Source: CAVSMC01 sp963798655 (GTDB lineage: Bacteria > Pseudomonadota > Gammaproteobacteria > Burkholderiales > Casimicrobiaceae). From it: a stretch of DNA of 64,000 nucleotides. The stretch covers positions 1 to 64,000 of the forward strand of contig CAWCUH010000020.1 of NCBI GenBank assembly GCA_963798655.1. Direction: 5' to 3'. Positions 17,163 through 26,355 of this stretch are shown here, in pieces. The notes below the pieces were generated by a model that saw only the letters and a list, made by a program, of their open reading frames with translations, searched no databases and was not told the origin of the DNA. Position numbers and translations under genes: made by a program. Every line of letters begins with the position of its first letter. Within the stretch, counting starts at the first letter, position 1.

Positions 17163-17938
17163 TAGCGGCGCAGCTTCCAGCCGCGCGAAAGAACGAGCAG
17201 CGTGACCGAGGACAGCGCGGCGAAGGCGCCGGCGACGATCGCGAGGCTCTGCCACGGCGACACGTCGGACAAGCCGAAGAAGCCGTAGCGGAAGCCGTCG
17301 ATCATATAGAAGAAGGGATTGAAGTGCGACAGCACCTGCCAGAACGGCGGCAGCGTGTGGATCGAGTAGAAGACGCCGGACAGGAACGTCAGCGGCACGA
17401 TGATGAAGTTCTGGAACGCCGCGAGCTGGTCGAACTTGTCGGCCCATATGCCCGCGACGAGGCCCAGCGCGGCGAGGATCGCGCTGCCAAGCAGCACGAA
17501 CGCGATCGCAAACGCGGGCCGCGCGAGCGCCGCGACCTGCGGATCGAACCAAAGCGTGATCGCGAACACGCCGGTGCCGACGACGACGCCGCGCACCATC
17601 GCGCCGAGCACATACGCGGCGAACATGTCGACCGGCGACAGCGGCGGCAGCAGCACGAAGATCAGGTTGCCGGTGATCTTCGACTGGATCAGCGACGACG
17701 AGCTGTTGGCGAACGAGTTCTGCAGCACCGACATCATGACCAGTCCGGGAATCAGGAACGCCGTATAGCGCACCTGGCCCTCGAATACGGTCACGCGCGA
17801 TTCGAGCACGTGCGAGAAGATCAGCAGGTACAGCAGCGCGGTCAGCACCGGCGCGGCGATCGTCTGGAACGCGACCTTCCAGAAGCGCAGCAGCTCCTTG
17901 TAGAACAGCGTGCGCCAGCCGGCGCTCATCAGCTCCAT
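17162..17938 (-). CDS. ABC-2 type transporter permease (YadH-like)
   Basis: This is the membrane subunit of an ABC-2 exporter with about six hydrophobic helices and the family segments QNSFANSSSSLIQSKI and PLTFLSGVFYSIHTLPP. 258 aa is typical of YadH-type permeases. It pairs with the ATPase 4 bases upstream. The substrate cannot be told from sequence; placement between mlaB and ibaG suggests an envelope role, which is inference. Confidence 0.9.
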   Translation of the reverse strand: MELMSAGWRTLFYKELLRFWKVAFQTIAAPVLTALLYLLIFSHVLESRVTVFEGQVRYTAFLIPGLVMMSVLQNSFANSSSSLIQSKITGNLIFVLLPPLSPVDMFAAYVLGAMVRGVVVGTGVFAITLWFDPQVAALARPAFAIAFVLLGSAILAALGLVAGIWADKFDQLAAFQNFIIVPLTFLSGVFYSIHTLPPFWQVLSHFNPFFYMIDGFRYGFFGLSDVSPWQSLAIVAGAFAALSSVTLLVLSRGWKLRR

Positions 17939-17942
17939 CGCG

Positions 17943-18851
17943 TCACACGGCGGCCGTCTCGCCGCTCATGATCTTCATGAACACGTGCTCGAGGTCGGTC
18001 TCGACGAGCGAGAGCTCGTTGATCGCGATGTTCGCGCCGCGAAGCGCCGCGAGCAGGTCCTCGAGCTCGGCGTGCCGCTCGAGCCCGATATGGAACACGC
18101 CCGGTTCCTGCCGCAGCACGCGCGGAATCCACGCGTCGGGCAGGCGATCGGCGGCGAGCCGCACGGTGAGCCGCGCGAAGCGCGCGAGCAGCGCCTGTGT
18201 CGTGTCGAGCGCGACGATGCGACCGGCCTTGAGCATCGCGATTCGGCCGCACAGCGCCTCGGCCTCCTCCAGATAGTGCGTCGTCAGGATGATCGTGTGG
18301 CCGTCGCGATTGAGCTTGCGCACGAACGTCCACAGGCTCTGGCGCAGCTCGACGTCGACGCCCGCGGTAGGCTCGTCGAGCACGATCACCGGCGGCTTGT
18401 GCACGAGCGCCTGTCCGATCAGCACGCGGCGCTTCATGCCGCCGGACAGCGAGCGCATGTTTGCGTCCGCCTTCGCCTCGAGATCGAGGTGATGGAGGAT
18501 CTCGTCGATCCACGCATCGGCATTGCGCAGCCCGAAGTACCCGGCCTGGATGGACAGCGTCTCGCGCACCGAGAAGAACGGATCGAAAACGAGCTCCTGC
18601 GGCACGACGCCGAGTGCGCGACGCGCGGCGCGGTATTCGGTTACGACGTCGTGACCGAGCACGCGCGCGATGCCTTCGTTCGCGCGCGTGAGGCCGGCGA
18701 CGATCGAGATCAGCGTCGTCTTGCCGGCGCCGTTGGGGCCCAGAAGCCCGAAGAACTCGCCCTGCTCGACGGCGAGCGACACGCGATCGAGCGCGTGAAC
18801 GTTGCCGAACCGGCGGACGAGGTCGACCGTTTCGACGGCGGCGACGGGCAT
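17943..18851 (-). CDS. ABC transporter ATP-binding protein (YadG-like)
   Basis: This ATPase partners the permease that follows. Walker A is GPNGAGKTT at residues 38-46, the signature LSGGM at 135-139 and Walker B IVLDE at 156-160. The YadG-type C-terminal extension of about 80 residues ends in DLEHVFMKIM. 302 aa. It lies 28 bases downstream of mlaB and is probably cotranscribed with the mla operon. Confidence 0.92.
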   Translation of the reverse strand: MPVAAVETVDLVRRFGNVHALDRVSLAVEQGEFFGLLGPNGAGKTTLISIVAGLTRANEGIARVLGHDVVTEYRAARRALGVVPQELVFDPFFSVRETLSIQAGYFGLRNADAWIDEILHHLDLEAKADANMRSLSGGMKRRVLIGQALVHKPPVIVLDEPTAGVDVELRQSLWTFVRKLNRDGHTIILTTHYLEEAEALCGRIAMLKAGRIVALDTTQALLARFARLTVRLAADRLPDAWIPRVLRQEPGVFHIGLERHAELEDLLAALRGANIAINELSLVETDLEHVFMKIMSGETAAV

Positions 18852-18879
18852 CGAGCGTTGATCGGGCCGAGCGCGCGCG

Positions 18880-19221
18880 TCAGCCGACGAGCAGATCGGC
18901 GACGCCGTAGACGCTCGCGAGCGCCATCAGCGGCGCCGGCACGTTCGAGAACGTGATCGGCTGCTGTTCGCTGCGCGCACGACGTTTCAGCGCGAGGAGC
19001 ACGGCGACGGCGGTCGAATCGACGATGCGCACGCGATCGCAGTCGACGACGCCGGTGGTCGGCAGCGGCAGCGCGGCGGACGCGAGCAGGATGCCGGGCG
19101 CCGTCGACGTCGTCACCTCGCCCTGAAGCAGCCAGCGGGAGTTGTCGTCGGCGGCGACAAATCCGCTCGGCCCGTCGTCGGACTGCGCCGCTTCGCCGCG
19201 CGGCGCGCAGGCGACGCTCAT
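18880..19221 (-). CDS. mlaB: MlaB, STAS-domain subunit of the Mla phospholipid transporter
   Basis: MlaB is a cytoplasmic STAS protein that stabilises the MlaFE ATPase complex. A weak STAS pattern covers about residues 25-110 (LLQGEVTTSTAPG, VVDCDRVRIVDSTAVAVLLALKRR, with the conserved DST at the phosphorylation-loop position). Identification rests on this fold and on its place right after mlaC. The start at 19221 overlaps the mlaC stop by 4 bases. 113 aa. Confidence 0.85.
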   Translation of the reverse strand: MSVACAPRGEAAQSDDGPSGFVAADDNSRWLLQGEVTTSTAPGILLASAALPLPTTGVVDCDRVRIVDSTAVAVLLALKRRARSEQQPITFSNVPAPLMALASVYGVADLLVG

Positions 19222-19856
19222 TTCGCGCCGCCGCCGTTCTTCGCCGCCAGCGTCCTGATGAGTCCGTCGATGCCGCCCGACTGCACCTGCGCATTGAACT
19301 CGTCGCGATAGTTCGTCACCAGCGAGACGCCGGCGACGATGATGTCGTACGCCTTCCACCCCTCGGGCGTCTTCTCCATCGCATAGTCGATCTGCACCGG
19401 TTGTCCGCTCTGGCGAACGACCTGCGTACGCACGGTGACTTCGCTCGCATTGGGCTCGGCGCGCAGCGGCTTGTAGTCGATCGACTCGTTGCGGTACTGC
19501 GACAATGCACCCGAGTAAGTGCGCACGAGCAGCGCGCGAAACTCGTCGACGAGGCGCTTCTGCTGCTCGGGCGACGCGCTGCGCCAGTTGCGGCCCATTG
19601 CAAGCGCCGTCATCCGCATGAAGTCGAAGTGGGGCAGGAGCTTCGACTCGATCACTTCCTTGATCCGCTGCTCGTTGCCCGCCTGCACCAGCGGGTCGCC
19701 GCGCACGATCTGCAGCACTTCCTGCGACACGCGCTTCACCAGTGCATCGGGCGCTTCCTGTGCCGCGGCGGTGCCGGACGCGACGACAGCCAGCACGGCG
19801 AGCAGCGGCAGCGCGACGGCCGCGAGCGTGCGGCGCCATTGCATTGCGAGCATCAT
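19218..19856 (-). CDS. mlaC: MlaC, periplasmic phospholipid shuttle
   Basis: MlaC ferries phospholipids between outer-membrane MlaA and inner-membrane MlaFEDB. A signal peptide is visible (about residues 1-32, cleavage after TAAAQ). The Tox-REase/MlaC family segments KLLPHFDFMRMTALAMGRNWR and GWKAYDIIVAGVSLVTNYRDEF follow. 212 aa is normal. The first ATG (19856) overlaps the mlaA stop. Confidence 0.95.
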   Translation of the reverse strand: MMLAMQWRRTLAAVALPLLAVLAVVASGTAAAQEAPDALVKRVSQEVLQIVRGDPLVQAGNEQRIKEVIESKLLPHFDFMRMTALAMGRNWRSASPEQQKRLVDEFRALLVRTYSGALSQYRNESIDYKPLRAEPNASEVTVRTQVVRQSGQPVQIDYAMEKTPEGWKAYDIIVAGVSLVTNYRDEFNAQVQSGGIDGLIRTLAAKNGGGAK

Positions 19857-20560
19857 TGTTCGTCTTCCTTCTTCGGCGGCTGCCCGTCGTACACCTGGTA
19901 CTCGCGCCGCTGCAGATACGACCGGCGGATGAACACGTAGCGATCGAGCGCCGCCTTGTCGGCGAGATCCTCGAAGTCGAGGAGGCGCGCCTTGAGGTCG
20001 AGGCCGCCGATCGCGTAGACGATGTTTCGCGTGGCGACGTCCGGAATGTAGCCGGTGGGGCCGGCCGCGACGCGAATGAGCCAGCCGCTGCCGTCGCGCA
20101 CCGTCGTCGGGCCGAAGAACGGGATGAACAGGTAGGGCCCCTGCGGCACGCCGTAGAAGCCCATCACCTGCCCGAAGTCCTCGTCGCCGCGCTCGATGCC
20201 GACCTGCGAGGCGACGTCGACGAGGCCGCCGAGCACCAGCGTGTTGACGGTGACGCGGCCGAAGTCGTTGCCGGCCTTTTCCCACTTGCCCTGCATCAGC
20301 CCCGCGACGCCGGAGAAGAAATCGTCAATGTTGTTGTAGAAGTTCGAGATCGCGAGCTGGACCGGCTTCGGCGTGTACTCGACGTACGTGCGCACCCATG
20401 GCCGCACCAGCTGCCGATCGAGCGTGTCGTGCACCCGGTACGCGACCCGGTTCGCAGGCTCGAAGGGATCGACCGGGTTCGGCACGGTCGCGCACGCGCC
20501 GCTCAGCAACGCGGCGGCCGCAACGATCGACACACGAACGCTTCGCGCGAGCACGTTCAT
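19853..20560 (-). CDS. mlaA: MlaA (VacJ), outer-membrane phospholipid lipoprotein
   Basis: MlaA is the outer-membrane lipoprotein that extracts mislocated phospholipids from the outer leaflet. The start at 20560 gives MNVLARSVRVSIVAAAALLSGAC, with lipobox LSGAC at about residues 19-23. Family motifs NPVDPFEPANRVAYRVHD, NFYNNIDD and GPYLFIPFFGPTTVRDG are present. 235 aa. In this lineage it is encoded within the mla operon between mlaD and mlaC rather than elsewhere as in E. coli. 4-base overlap with mlaD. Confidence 0.95.
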   Translation of the reverse strand: MNVLARSVRVSIVAAAALLSGACATVPNPVDPFEPANRVAYRVHDTLDRQLVRPWVRTYVEYTPKPVQLAISNFYNNIDDFFSGVAGLMQGKWEKAGNDFGRVTVNTLVLGGLVDVASQVGIERGDEDFGQVMGFYGVPQGPYLFIPFFGPTTVRDGSGWLIRVAAGPTGYIPDVATRNIVYAIGGLDLKARLLDFEDLADKAALDRYVFIRRSYLQRREYQVYDGQPPKKEDEQ

Positions 20561-21027
20561 TTCGTCTTTGCTCCTTCGCTCGCCTTGTCGAACAGGAACT
20601 GCCCGATCAGCTTCTCGAGCACGACGGCGGATTGCGTCTTCGTGATCATGCCGCCGTCGGCAAGCATCTTCGTATCGCCGCCGGCATCGAGGCCGACGTA
20701 CACCTCGCCGAGCAGCCCCGACGTGAGGATCGACGCGATCGTGTCCGTGCTGAACTTCGCCGCCGGGTCGATGCGCATCTGCACGTTCGCCTGGTACGTC
20801 TGCGGGTCGAAGCGGATCGATTCGACGCGCCCGATCACCACGCCGGCGGCCTTCACCGGCGCGCGCAGCTTGAGCCCGCCGATGTTGTCGAACTTCGCCT
20901 CCAGCCGATAGCCCGGCGTCGTGGTCAACGTCGTGAGATTGCCGACGCGCAGCGCGAGGAAGACGACCGCCGCGATGCCGATCGTCACGAAGATGCCGAC
21001 CCACAGATCCAGCGTTCCGCGGCTCAC
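20557..21027 (-). CDS. mlaD: MlaD, MCE-domain substrate-binding subunit
   Basis: MlaD is an inner-membrane anchored MCE protein forming the hexameric periplasmic ring of MlaFEDB. One N-terminal helix (WVGIFVTIGIAAVVFLAL, about residues 9-26) is followed by the MCE domain with KFDNIGGLKLRAPVKAAGVVIGRV. 156 aa is typical. Overlaps mlaE and mlaA by 4 bases each. Confidence 0.95.
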   Translation of the reverse strand: MSRGTLDLWVGIFVTIGIAAVVFLALRVGNLTTLTTTPGYRLEAKFDNIGGLKLRAPVKAAGVVIGRVESIRFDPQTYQANVQMRIDPAAKFSTDTIASILTSGLLGEVYVGLDAGGDTKMLADGGMITKTQSAVVLEKLIGQFLFDKASEGAKTK

Positions 21028-21833
21028 CGTACTCCCCTGAACATGAAAACCGTCAGCACGAAATCCAGCGCGAGGATCGTGAGCGAGCTCGCGACGACGG
21101 TGCGCGTCGTCGCGCTCGAAACGCCCTCGGCGGTCGGCTTCGCGACGTAGCCTTCGAAGACCGCGATCAGGCTCACGGCGACGCCGAACACGACGCTCTT
21201 GATGATGCCGTTGACGATGTCGTAGCGGAAATCCACGGCGGCGTGCATGTTGCCCCAGAACGCGCCGGTGTCGATGCCGATCAGGCGCACGCCGACGAGA
21301 TACGCGCCGAATACGCCGAGCGTCGAGAACAGCGCCGCGAGCAGCGGCATCGACACGACGCCACCCCAGAAGCGCGGCGCGACGACGCGCGCGAGCGGAT
21401 CGACCGCCATCATCTCCATCGCCGCAAGCTGCTCGGTCGCCTTCATCAGCCCGATCTCGGCAGTGATGGCACTGCCGGCACGGCTCGCAAAGAGCAGACC
21501 GGCGACCACGGGTCCCAGTTCCCGCACCAGCGACAATGCGACAAGGATGCCGAGCGACTCGTCGGCGCCATAGCGGTTCAGCACCTCGTAGCCCTGCAGC
21601 GCGAGCACCATGCCGACGAACAGGCCCGACACGAGGATGATCACCAGCGACAGCACCCCGGAAAAGTAGATCTCGCGCAGCGTCAGGTGAATCCGGCGGA
21701 ACGCCGCCGGCGTGTTCTTGACGACGGCGCCGAAGAAGCGCGCGACGTAGCCCAGCCGCGACACCGCGTCGACGGTGAGCCCGCCGAGCCGGCGAACGGT
21801 GCGCACGACGCCGTTTTGCGCAACGTCAGACAT
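21024..21833 (-). CDS. mlaE: MlaE, permease of the Mla phospholipid transporter
   Basis: MlaE is the membrane domain of MlaFEDB. Five or so hydrophobic helices and the characteristic segment RELGPVVAGLLFASRAGSAITAEIGLMKATEQL (about residues 99-131) identify the MlaE/YrbE family. 269 aa. Starts within the last 8 bases of mlaF. Confidence 0.96.
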   Translation of the reverse strand: MSDVAQNGVVRTVRRLGGLTVDAVSRLGYVARFFGAVVKNTPAAFRRIHLTLREIYFSGVLSLVIILVSGLFVGMVLALQGYEVLNRYGADESLGILVALSLVRELGPVVAGLLFASRAGSAITAEIGLMKATEQLAAMEMMAVDPLARVVAPRFWGGVVSMPLLAALFSTLGVFGAYLVGVRLIGIDTGAFWGNMHAAVDFRYDIVNGIIKSVVFGVAVSLIAVFEGYVAKPTAEGVSSATTRTVVASSLTILALDFVLTVFMFRGVR

Positions 21834-22665
21834 CGGCGAACAGCTGGTCGCGGATGTCGCGCGCCGGGTAATGGAACGGCACCGGCCCGTCCGGCCGGCC
21901 GTCGACGAACTGGCGCACGAACGGATCGGTCGACGCGCGGATCTGCTCCGAGGTGCCCTGCGCGACGATGCGGCCTTCGGACATGAAGTACAGGTAATCG
22001 ACGATCTTCAGCGACTCGTAGACGTCGTGCGTGACGACGACCGACGTGATTCCGAGCGCGTCGTTCAGGTCGCGGATCAGCTGGCCGACGACGCCGAGCG
22101 AGATCGGGTCGAGGCCGGCGAACGGCTCGTCGTAGAGCACGAGCATCGGGTCGAGCGCGATCGCGCGCGCGAGCGCGACGCGGCGCGCCATGCCGCCGGA
22201 CAGCTCGGCCGGCATCAGCTGCGCGGCGCCGCGCAGCCCGACGGCGTGCAGCTTCATCAGCACGAGATCGCGGATCAGCTCTTCCGGCAGCTCGGTGTGC
22301 TCGCGCAGCGTGAACGCGACGTTCTCGAACACCGTCATGTCGGTGAACAGCGCGCCGAACTGGAACAGCGTGCCGATGCGACGGCGCAGATCGAACAGGC
22401 CTTCGCGATCGAGATCGGGAACCGAAACGCCGCACACCCGCACGCTGCCGTGCTGCGGGCGCAGCTGTCCGCCGATCAGGCGCAGCGTCGTCGTCTTCCC
22501 GCAGCCCGAGCCGCCGAGCAGCGCGACGACCTTGCCGGCGGCGATCGACAGGTCGATGCCCGACAGCACCGGGCGGCGCGGGTCGTAGCCGAACGACACG
22601 CCGGCCAGCTCGACAGCGGGCGCATCAGGCGCCGTGACGGCGCCGCGGGTGGCGAAGGCGGACAA
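21826..22665 (-). CDS. mlaF: MlaF, ATPase of the Mla phospholipid transporter
   Basis: MlaF energises lipid movement between MlaC and the inner membrane. Walker A GGSGCGKT lies at residues 51-58, the signature ELSGGMARR at about 151-159, and Walker B LVLYDEPFAGLD follows. The open frame begins with TTG; no ATG precedes the conserved VELAGVSFGYD, so TTG is the likely start. First gene of mlaFEDACB. 279 aa. Confidence 0.95.
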   Translation of the reverse strand: MSAFATRGAVTAPDAPAVELAGVSFGYDPRRPVLSGIDLSIAAGKVVALLGGSGCGKTTTLRLIGGQLRPQHGSVRVCGVSVPDLDREGLFDLRRRIGTLFQFGALFTDMTVFENVAFTLREHTELPEELIRDLVLMKLHAVGLRGAAQLMPAELSGGMARRVALARAIALDPMLVLYDEPFAGLDPISLGVVGQLIRDLNDALGITSVVVTHDVYESLKIVDYLYFMSEGRIVAQGTSEQIRASTDPFVRQFVDGRPDGPVPFHYPARDIRDQLFADV

Positions 22666-22694
22666 GGAAGGGACGGTCGGAAAACAAGCGGAGC

Positions 22695-22700
22695 ATTCTA
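22695..22700 (-). promoter_or_regulatory. -10-like box (TAGAAT) upstream of the mla operon
   Basis: TAGAAT is read on the minus strand 30 bases upstream of the mlaF TTG, in the 81-base spacer after the antiporter gene. The -35 is not recognisable. This is only a candidate for the mla promoter. Confidence 0.35.
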
Positions 22701-22746
22701 GCGCATCGGTCCGTTCGATGACCGCGCGTCGGCTGCGCGGTCGCGC

Positions 22747-24711
22747 TCAGCCGTCGAGCAGCTTCTGTTCCGCGACGGCGAGCGCTTCGGGCCGGCCGAG
22801 CAGCACGACGGCGTCGCCCGGCTCGAATCGCCATTGCGCGTCCGGTCGCTGCGAGCGCATGCCGCGGCGGCGCACGCCGGTGACTTCCACCAAAGCGTTC
22901 ATGTCGAGCTCGCCGAGCGTGCGCCCGGCCGCGAAAGCCCGATCGGGCAGCACGACCGAGTGCAGCCGCGGCTGCAGGTTCTCGGCGGCATCGGCCGCGT
23001 CGCTCGCGCCATGGAAGAAGCCGCGGAACAGGCTGTAGCGCTCCTCGCGTATGCGCCGGATCTGCTTCAGCACGCGATTGAGCGGCACGCCGAGCACGAG
23101 CAGCGAGTGCGTCGCGAGCATCAGGCTGCCCTCGAGCACTTCGGGAATTACCTCCGTCGCGCCGGCCGAATAGAGCGTCTCCATCTCGCTGTCGTCGAGC
23201 GTGCGCACGATCACCGGCAGGTCGGGCCGCGCCTGCTGGACGTGATGAAGGATGCGCAGCGCGACACCTGTGCTCGCGAAGGTGACGGCGAGCGCGCGCG
23301 CCTTGCCGAGACCGGCCGCCGCGAGCGCCTCGCGGCGACTCGCGTCGCCGTACACGACGCTCGCGCCGTCGGCCGCCGCTTCGCGCACGCGCTGGGGATC
23401 GTTGTCCAGAGCGATCCAGCCGATGTCCTCGCGCTCGAGCAGCCGCGCGAGGTTCTGTCCGCTGCGGCCGTAGCCGCAGATGATCACGTGCTCCTGGCGC
23501 GCCATCGTCGTCGCCGCGATCCGCGTGAGCTGCGCGGCGCGAGCGAGCCAGTCGTTCGCCGTGAGCTTGCGCACGATCGCCTCGGAGAACTGGATCACGA
23601 CCGGCGCCGCAAGCATCGACAGGATCATTGCGGCGAGCACCGATTGCGCGAGGGCCGGCGCGATCAGCCCGTACGGCACCGACAACGCGAGCATCACCAG
23701 CGCGAATTCGCCGGCCTGCGCGAGATAGAAGCCGGTGCGCAGCGCCACCGCGAGCGGCGAGCCGAACGCACGGGCGAGCGCGACGACGAGCGCGAGCTTC
23801 CCCGCGACCGGCACGACGAGCAGGAACAGCACCCAACCCGCGTTCGCGATCACCTGACGCAGCTCGAGCGCCATGCCGACGGTCACGAAGAAAAGCCCGA
23901 GCAGCACGTCGCGAAACGGCTTGATGTCCTCTTCGACCTGGTAGCGGTACTCCGTCTCGGCGATCAGCATGCCGGCGAGGAACGCGCCGAGCGCGAGCGA
24001 AAGGCCCGCTGCTTCGGTGAGCGCGGCAAGCCCGAGCGTCACCAGCAGCAGGTTCAGCATGAAGAGCTCGGGAGACCGCTGACGCGCGACGACATGGAAC
24101 CACGCGCGCATCGGCTTCTGGCCGACGTAGAGGATCAGCGCCAGCGCGAGGAGCGCCTTCGCCGCCGCGACCAGCAGCTCGTTCGCCATCTCGCGGCCCG
24201 GGCCGGCAAGCGCCGGTATGACGATCAGGAAGGCGACGACGGCGAGATCCTGGAACAGCAGGATGCCGATCACGTCGCGGCCGTGGGGCGTCGCGAGCTC
24301 CATCCGCTCGGCGAGGAGCTTCGACACGATAGCCGTCGAGCTCATCGCGAGCGCCCCGCCGAGCACAAGACCCGTCTGCCACGGGAAGCCGAACAGCTGC
24401 AGCGCGACCAGTCCTGCGATCGTCGTGATCGCGACCTGCGCGAGCCCGAGGCCGAACACCGCGCGGCGCATCGCATGCAATTGCGCGAGACTGAACTCGA
24501 GCCCGATCGAGAACATCAGAAACACGATGCCGAACTCGGCGAGATAGCGCGTCGACGCGTCGTCCGGCACCCATGCGAGCGCATGCGGGCCGACGGCGAC
24601 GCCGACGATCAGGTACCCGAGGATAGGAGGAAGCCGAACGAGCCGGCACGCGACGACGACGACGACCGACGCCGCCAGCAGCACCAGGATCAGTTGCAAT
24701 GCGTTCGGCAT
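22747..24711 (-). CDS. CPA2-family monovalent cation:proton antiporter (KefB/YbaL-like)
   Basis: The N-terminal half (about residues 1-390) is a multi-helix Na+/H+ exchanger domain with GLEFSLAQL and LFFVTVGMALELRQV. It is followed by a TrkA-N/RCK domain starting HVIICGYGRSGQNLARLLE (about residue 414) with a Rossmann GxGxxG and a bound-nucleotide pattern. A C-terminal TrkA-C domain is at about residues 570-650 (VEVTGVRRRG, FEPGDAVVLLGRPEAL). 654 aa. KefB/KefC relatives are gated by glutathione adducts; whether this one is cannot be said. Divergent from kdsD. Confidence 0.92.
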   Translation of the reverse strand: MPNALQLILVLLAASVVVVVACRLVRLPPILGYLIVGVAVGPHALAWVPDDASTRYLAEFGIVFLMFSIGLEFSLAQLHAMRRAVFGLGLAQVAITTIAGLVALQLFGFPWQTGLVLGGALAMSSTAIVSKLLAERMELATPHGRDVIGILLFQDLAVVAFLIVIPALAGPGREMANELLVAAAKALLALALILYVGQKPMRAWFHVVARQRSPELFMLNLLLVTLGLAALTEAAGLSLALGAFLAGMLIAETEYRYQVEEDIKPFRDVLLGLFFVTVGMALELRQVIANAGWVLFLLVVPVAGKLALVVALARAFGSPLAVALRTGFYLAQAGEFALVMLALSVPYGLIAPALAQSVLAAMILSMLAAPVVIQFSEAIVRKLTANDWLARAAQLTRIAATTMARQEHVIICGYGRSGQNLARLLEREDIGWIALDNDPQRVREAAADGASVVYGDASRREALAAAGLGKARALAVTFASTGVALRILHHVQQARPDLPVIVRTLDDSEMETLYSAGATEVIPEVLEGSLMLATHSLLVLGVPLNRVLKQIRRIREERYSLFRGFFHGASDAADAAENLQPRLHSVVLPDRAFAAGRTLGELDMNALVEVTGVRRRGMRSQRPDAQWRFEPGDAVVLLGRPEALAVAEQKLLDG

Positions 24712-24783
24712 CGACGCTCGTGCGCGGCCGTGAACGGCAACGCGTCGAATGTAGCATGGGCCGTCGCGCTATACTGCGCGGCG

Positions 24784-25815
24784 ATGGCCGCCACCGTTTC
24801 GAGCCGCGCTCGCGCAATTGCCTCCGCTGCGTCGCAGCCGCGCGTCGATGGCGCGCGCGCGCTCGAGCTCGCGCGCGAAGTGCTCGCAACCGAAGCGGCG
24901 GCGATCCAGTCGATGTCGGCACGCATCGGCGATTCCTTCGTCGCGACCGTCGCGCTGCTGCTCGGATGCCGCGGCCGCGTCGTCGTATCCGGCATCGGCA
25001 AGTCGGGCCACGTCGCGCGCAAGCTCGCGGCGACGCTCGCATCGACCGGAACGCCGGCATTCTTCGTGCATCCGGCCGAAGCGTCGCACGGCGACCTCGG
25101 CATGATCACTCCGGACGACGTCGTCGTCATGCTGTCGAACTCCGGCGAGACGGACGAGCTGGTGTCGCTCGCACCGCACGTGCGACGTCAGGGCGCGAAG
25201 ATCGTCGCGCTCACCGGCAACGATCGCTCGGCGCTCGCGAAGAGCGCCGACGTGCATCTCGACGCCGCGGTGCACAGCGAAGCGTGCCCGCTCGGGCTCG
25301 CGCCGACGGCGAGCACCACCGCTGCGCTCGCGCTCGGCGACGCGCTCGCGATCGCGCTCCTCGACGCGCGCGGCTTTTCCGTGGACGACTTCGCGCGCTC
25401 GCATCCGGGCGGCTCGCTCGGACGGCGATTGCTGACCACCGTGCGCGACGTGATGCGCAGCGCAGACGCGCTGCCGATCGTCGCCGCCGACGCGACGCTC
25501 GCGCAGGCGGTCGTCGAGATGAGCGGCAAGGGCATGGGGATGACGGCGATCGTCGGCGACGACGCGCGCCTCGCCGGCGTGTTCACCGACGGCGACCTTC
25601 GCCGCTGTCTGTCGAAGGTGCGCGACTTCGCCGCCGCGCGCGTCGCCGATCACATGACGAAGACGCCGCGCACGATTGCGCCGGATCGGCTCGCCGTCGA
25701 CTGCGTCGAGCTGATGGAGCGCCCGCCGAAGGTGATGGCGCTGCTCGTCGTCGACGGCGAGCGCCTCGTCGGCGCATTGAACGTGCACGATCTGTTCATC
25801 GCGCGCGTCGTCTGA
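24784..25815 (+). CDS. kdsD: Arabinose-5-phosphate isomerase KdsD
   Basis: KdsD converts ribulose 5-phosphate to arabinose 5-phosphate, the first step to Kdo for LPS. A SIS domain (about residues 40-190) contains GIGKSGHVARKLAATLASTGTPAFFVHPAEASHGDLG and SNSGETDEL. Two CBS domains (about 215-343) follow. The start at 24784 gives 343 aa, including a 20-residue leader before conserved sequence. It starts the kdsD-kdsC-lptC-lptA-lptB run. A TATACT at 24770-24775 lies only 8 bases from the ATG, so if it is the -10 the mRNA would be nearly leaderless. Confidence 0.95.
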   Translation: MAATVSSRARAIASAASQPRVDGARALELAREVLATEAAAIQSMSARIGDSFVATVALLLGCRGRVVVSGIGKSGHVARKLAATLASTGTPAFFVHPAEASHGDLGMITPDDVVVMLSNSGETDELVSLAPHVRRQGAKIVALTGNDRSALAKSADVHLDAAVHSEACPLGLAPTASTTAALALGDALAIALLDARGFSVDDFARSHPGGSLGRRLLTTVRDVMRSADALPIVAADATLAQAVVEMSGKGMGMTAIVGDDARLAGVFTDGDLRRCLSKVRDFAAARVADHMTKTPRTIAPDRLAVDCVELMERPPKVMALLVVDGERLVGALNVHDLFIARVV

Positions 25816-26345
25816 TGACGCCCGACGAGCTCGCCGCGCGCGCGCGCGGCATCCGCCTTCTCACCTGCGACGTCGACGGCGTGCTCACCGACGGGCGCAT
25901 CTATCTCGGCGACGACGGCCGCGAGATGAAGGCGTTCTGCGCGCTCGACGGTGTCGGCCTGCGCATGCTCGCCGCAGCCGGCGTCACGATCGCCTGGATC
26001 ACCGGCAGCAGCGCCCCGCTCGTCGCGTTGCGTGCACGATCGCTCGGCGTCGCTACCGTCGTGCAGGCAGCCGAGGACAAGCTCGCGCCGTGGGAAAAGC
26101 TGCGTGCGTCGCTCGACGTCGCGCCGTCGGCCTGCGCGCACATCGGCGACGACCTGCCCGACCTGCCGCTGCTCGAGCGCTGCGGGCTCGCGATCACCGT
26201 TCCGCACGCACCGGCCGCGTTGCTCGAGCGCGCGCATTACGTCACGCGCCGCGACGGCGGCTTCGGCGCCGTGCGCGAAGCCTGCGAGCTCGTCGTCGCC
26301 GCCAAGGCCGCGCAAGCCTCGCGCCGCGTCGATCTCGACCTGTGA
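25815..26345 (+). CDS. kdsC: 3-deoxy-D-manno-octulosonate 8-phosphate phosphatase KdsC
   Basis: KdsC is a HAD-superfamily phosphatase releasing Kdo from Kdo 8-phosphate. The nucleophile motif TCDVDGVLTDG has D19 and D21. GSSAPLVALRARSLG and HIGDDLPDLPLLERCGL (motif IV) complete the type C0 HAD set; there is no cap domain. 176 aa. The ATG shares a base with the kdsD stop. Confidence 0.95.
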   Translation: MTPDELAARARGIRLLTCDVDGVLTDGRIYLGDDGREMKAFCALDGVGLRMLAAAGVTIAWITGSSAPLVALRARSLGVATVVQAAEDKLAPWEKLRASLDVAPSACAHIGDDLPDLPLLERCGLAITVPHAPAALLERAHYVTRRDGGFGAVREACELVVAAKAAQASRRVDLDL

Positions 26346-26355
26346 GCGGCACGCG

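Noticed and set aside
22834..24783. Long plus-strand open frame in front of kdsD
   Set aside because: It is antisense to the cation/proton antiporter and only its last part is KdsD. The real start is the ATG at 24784.
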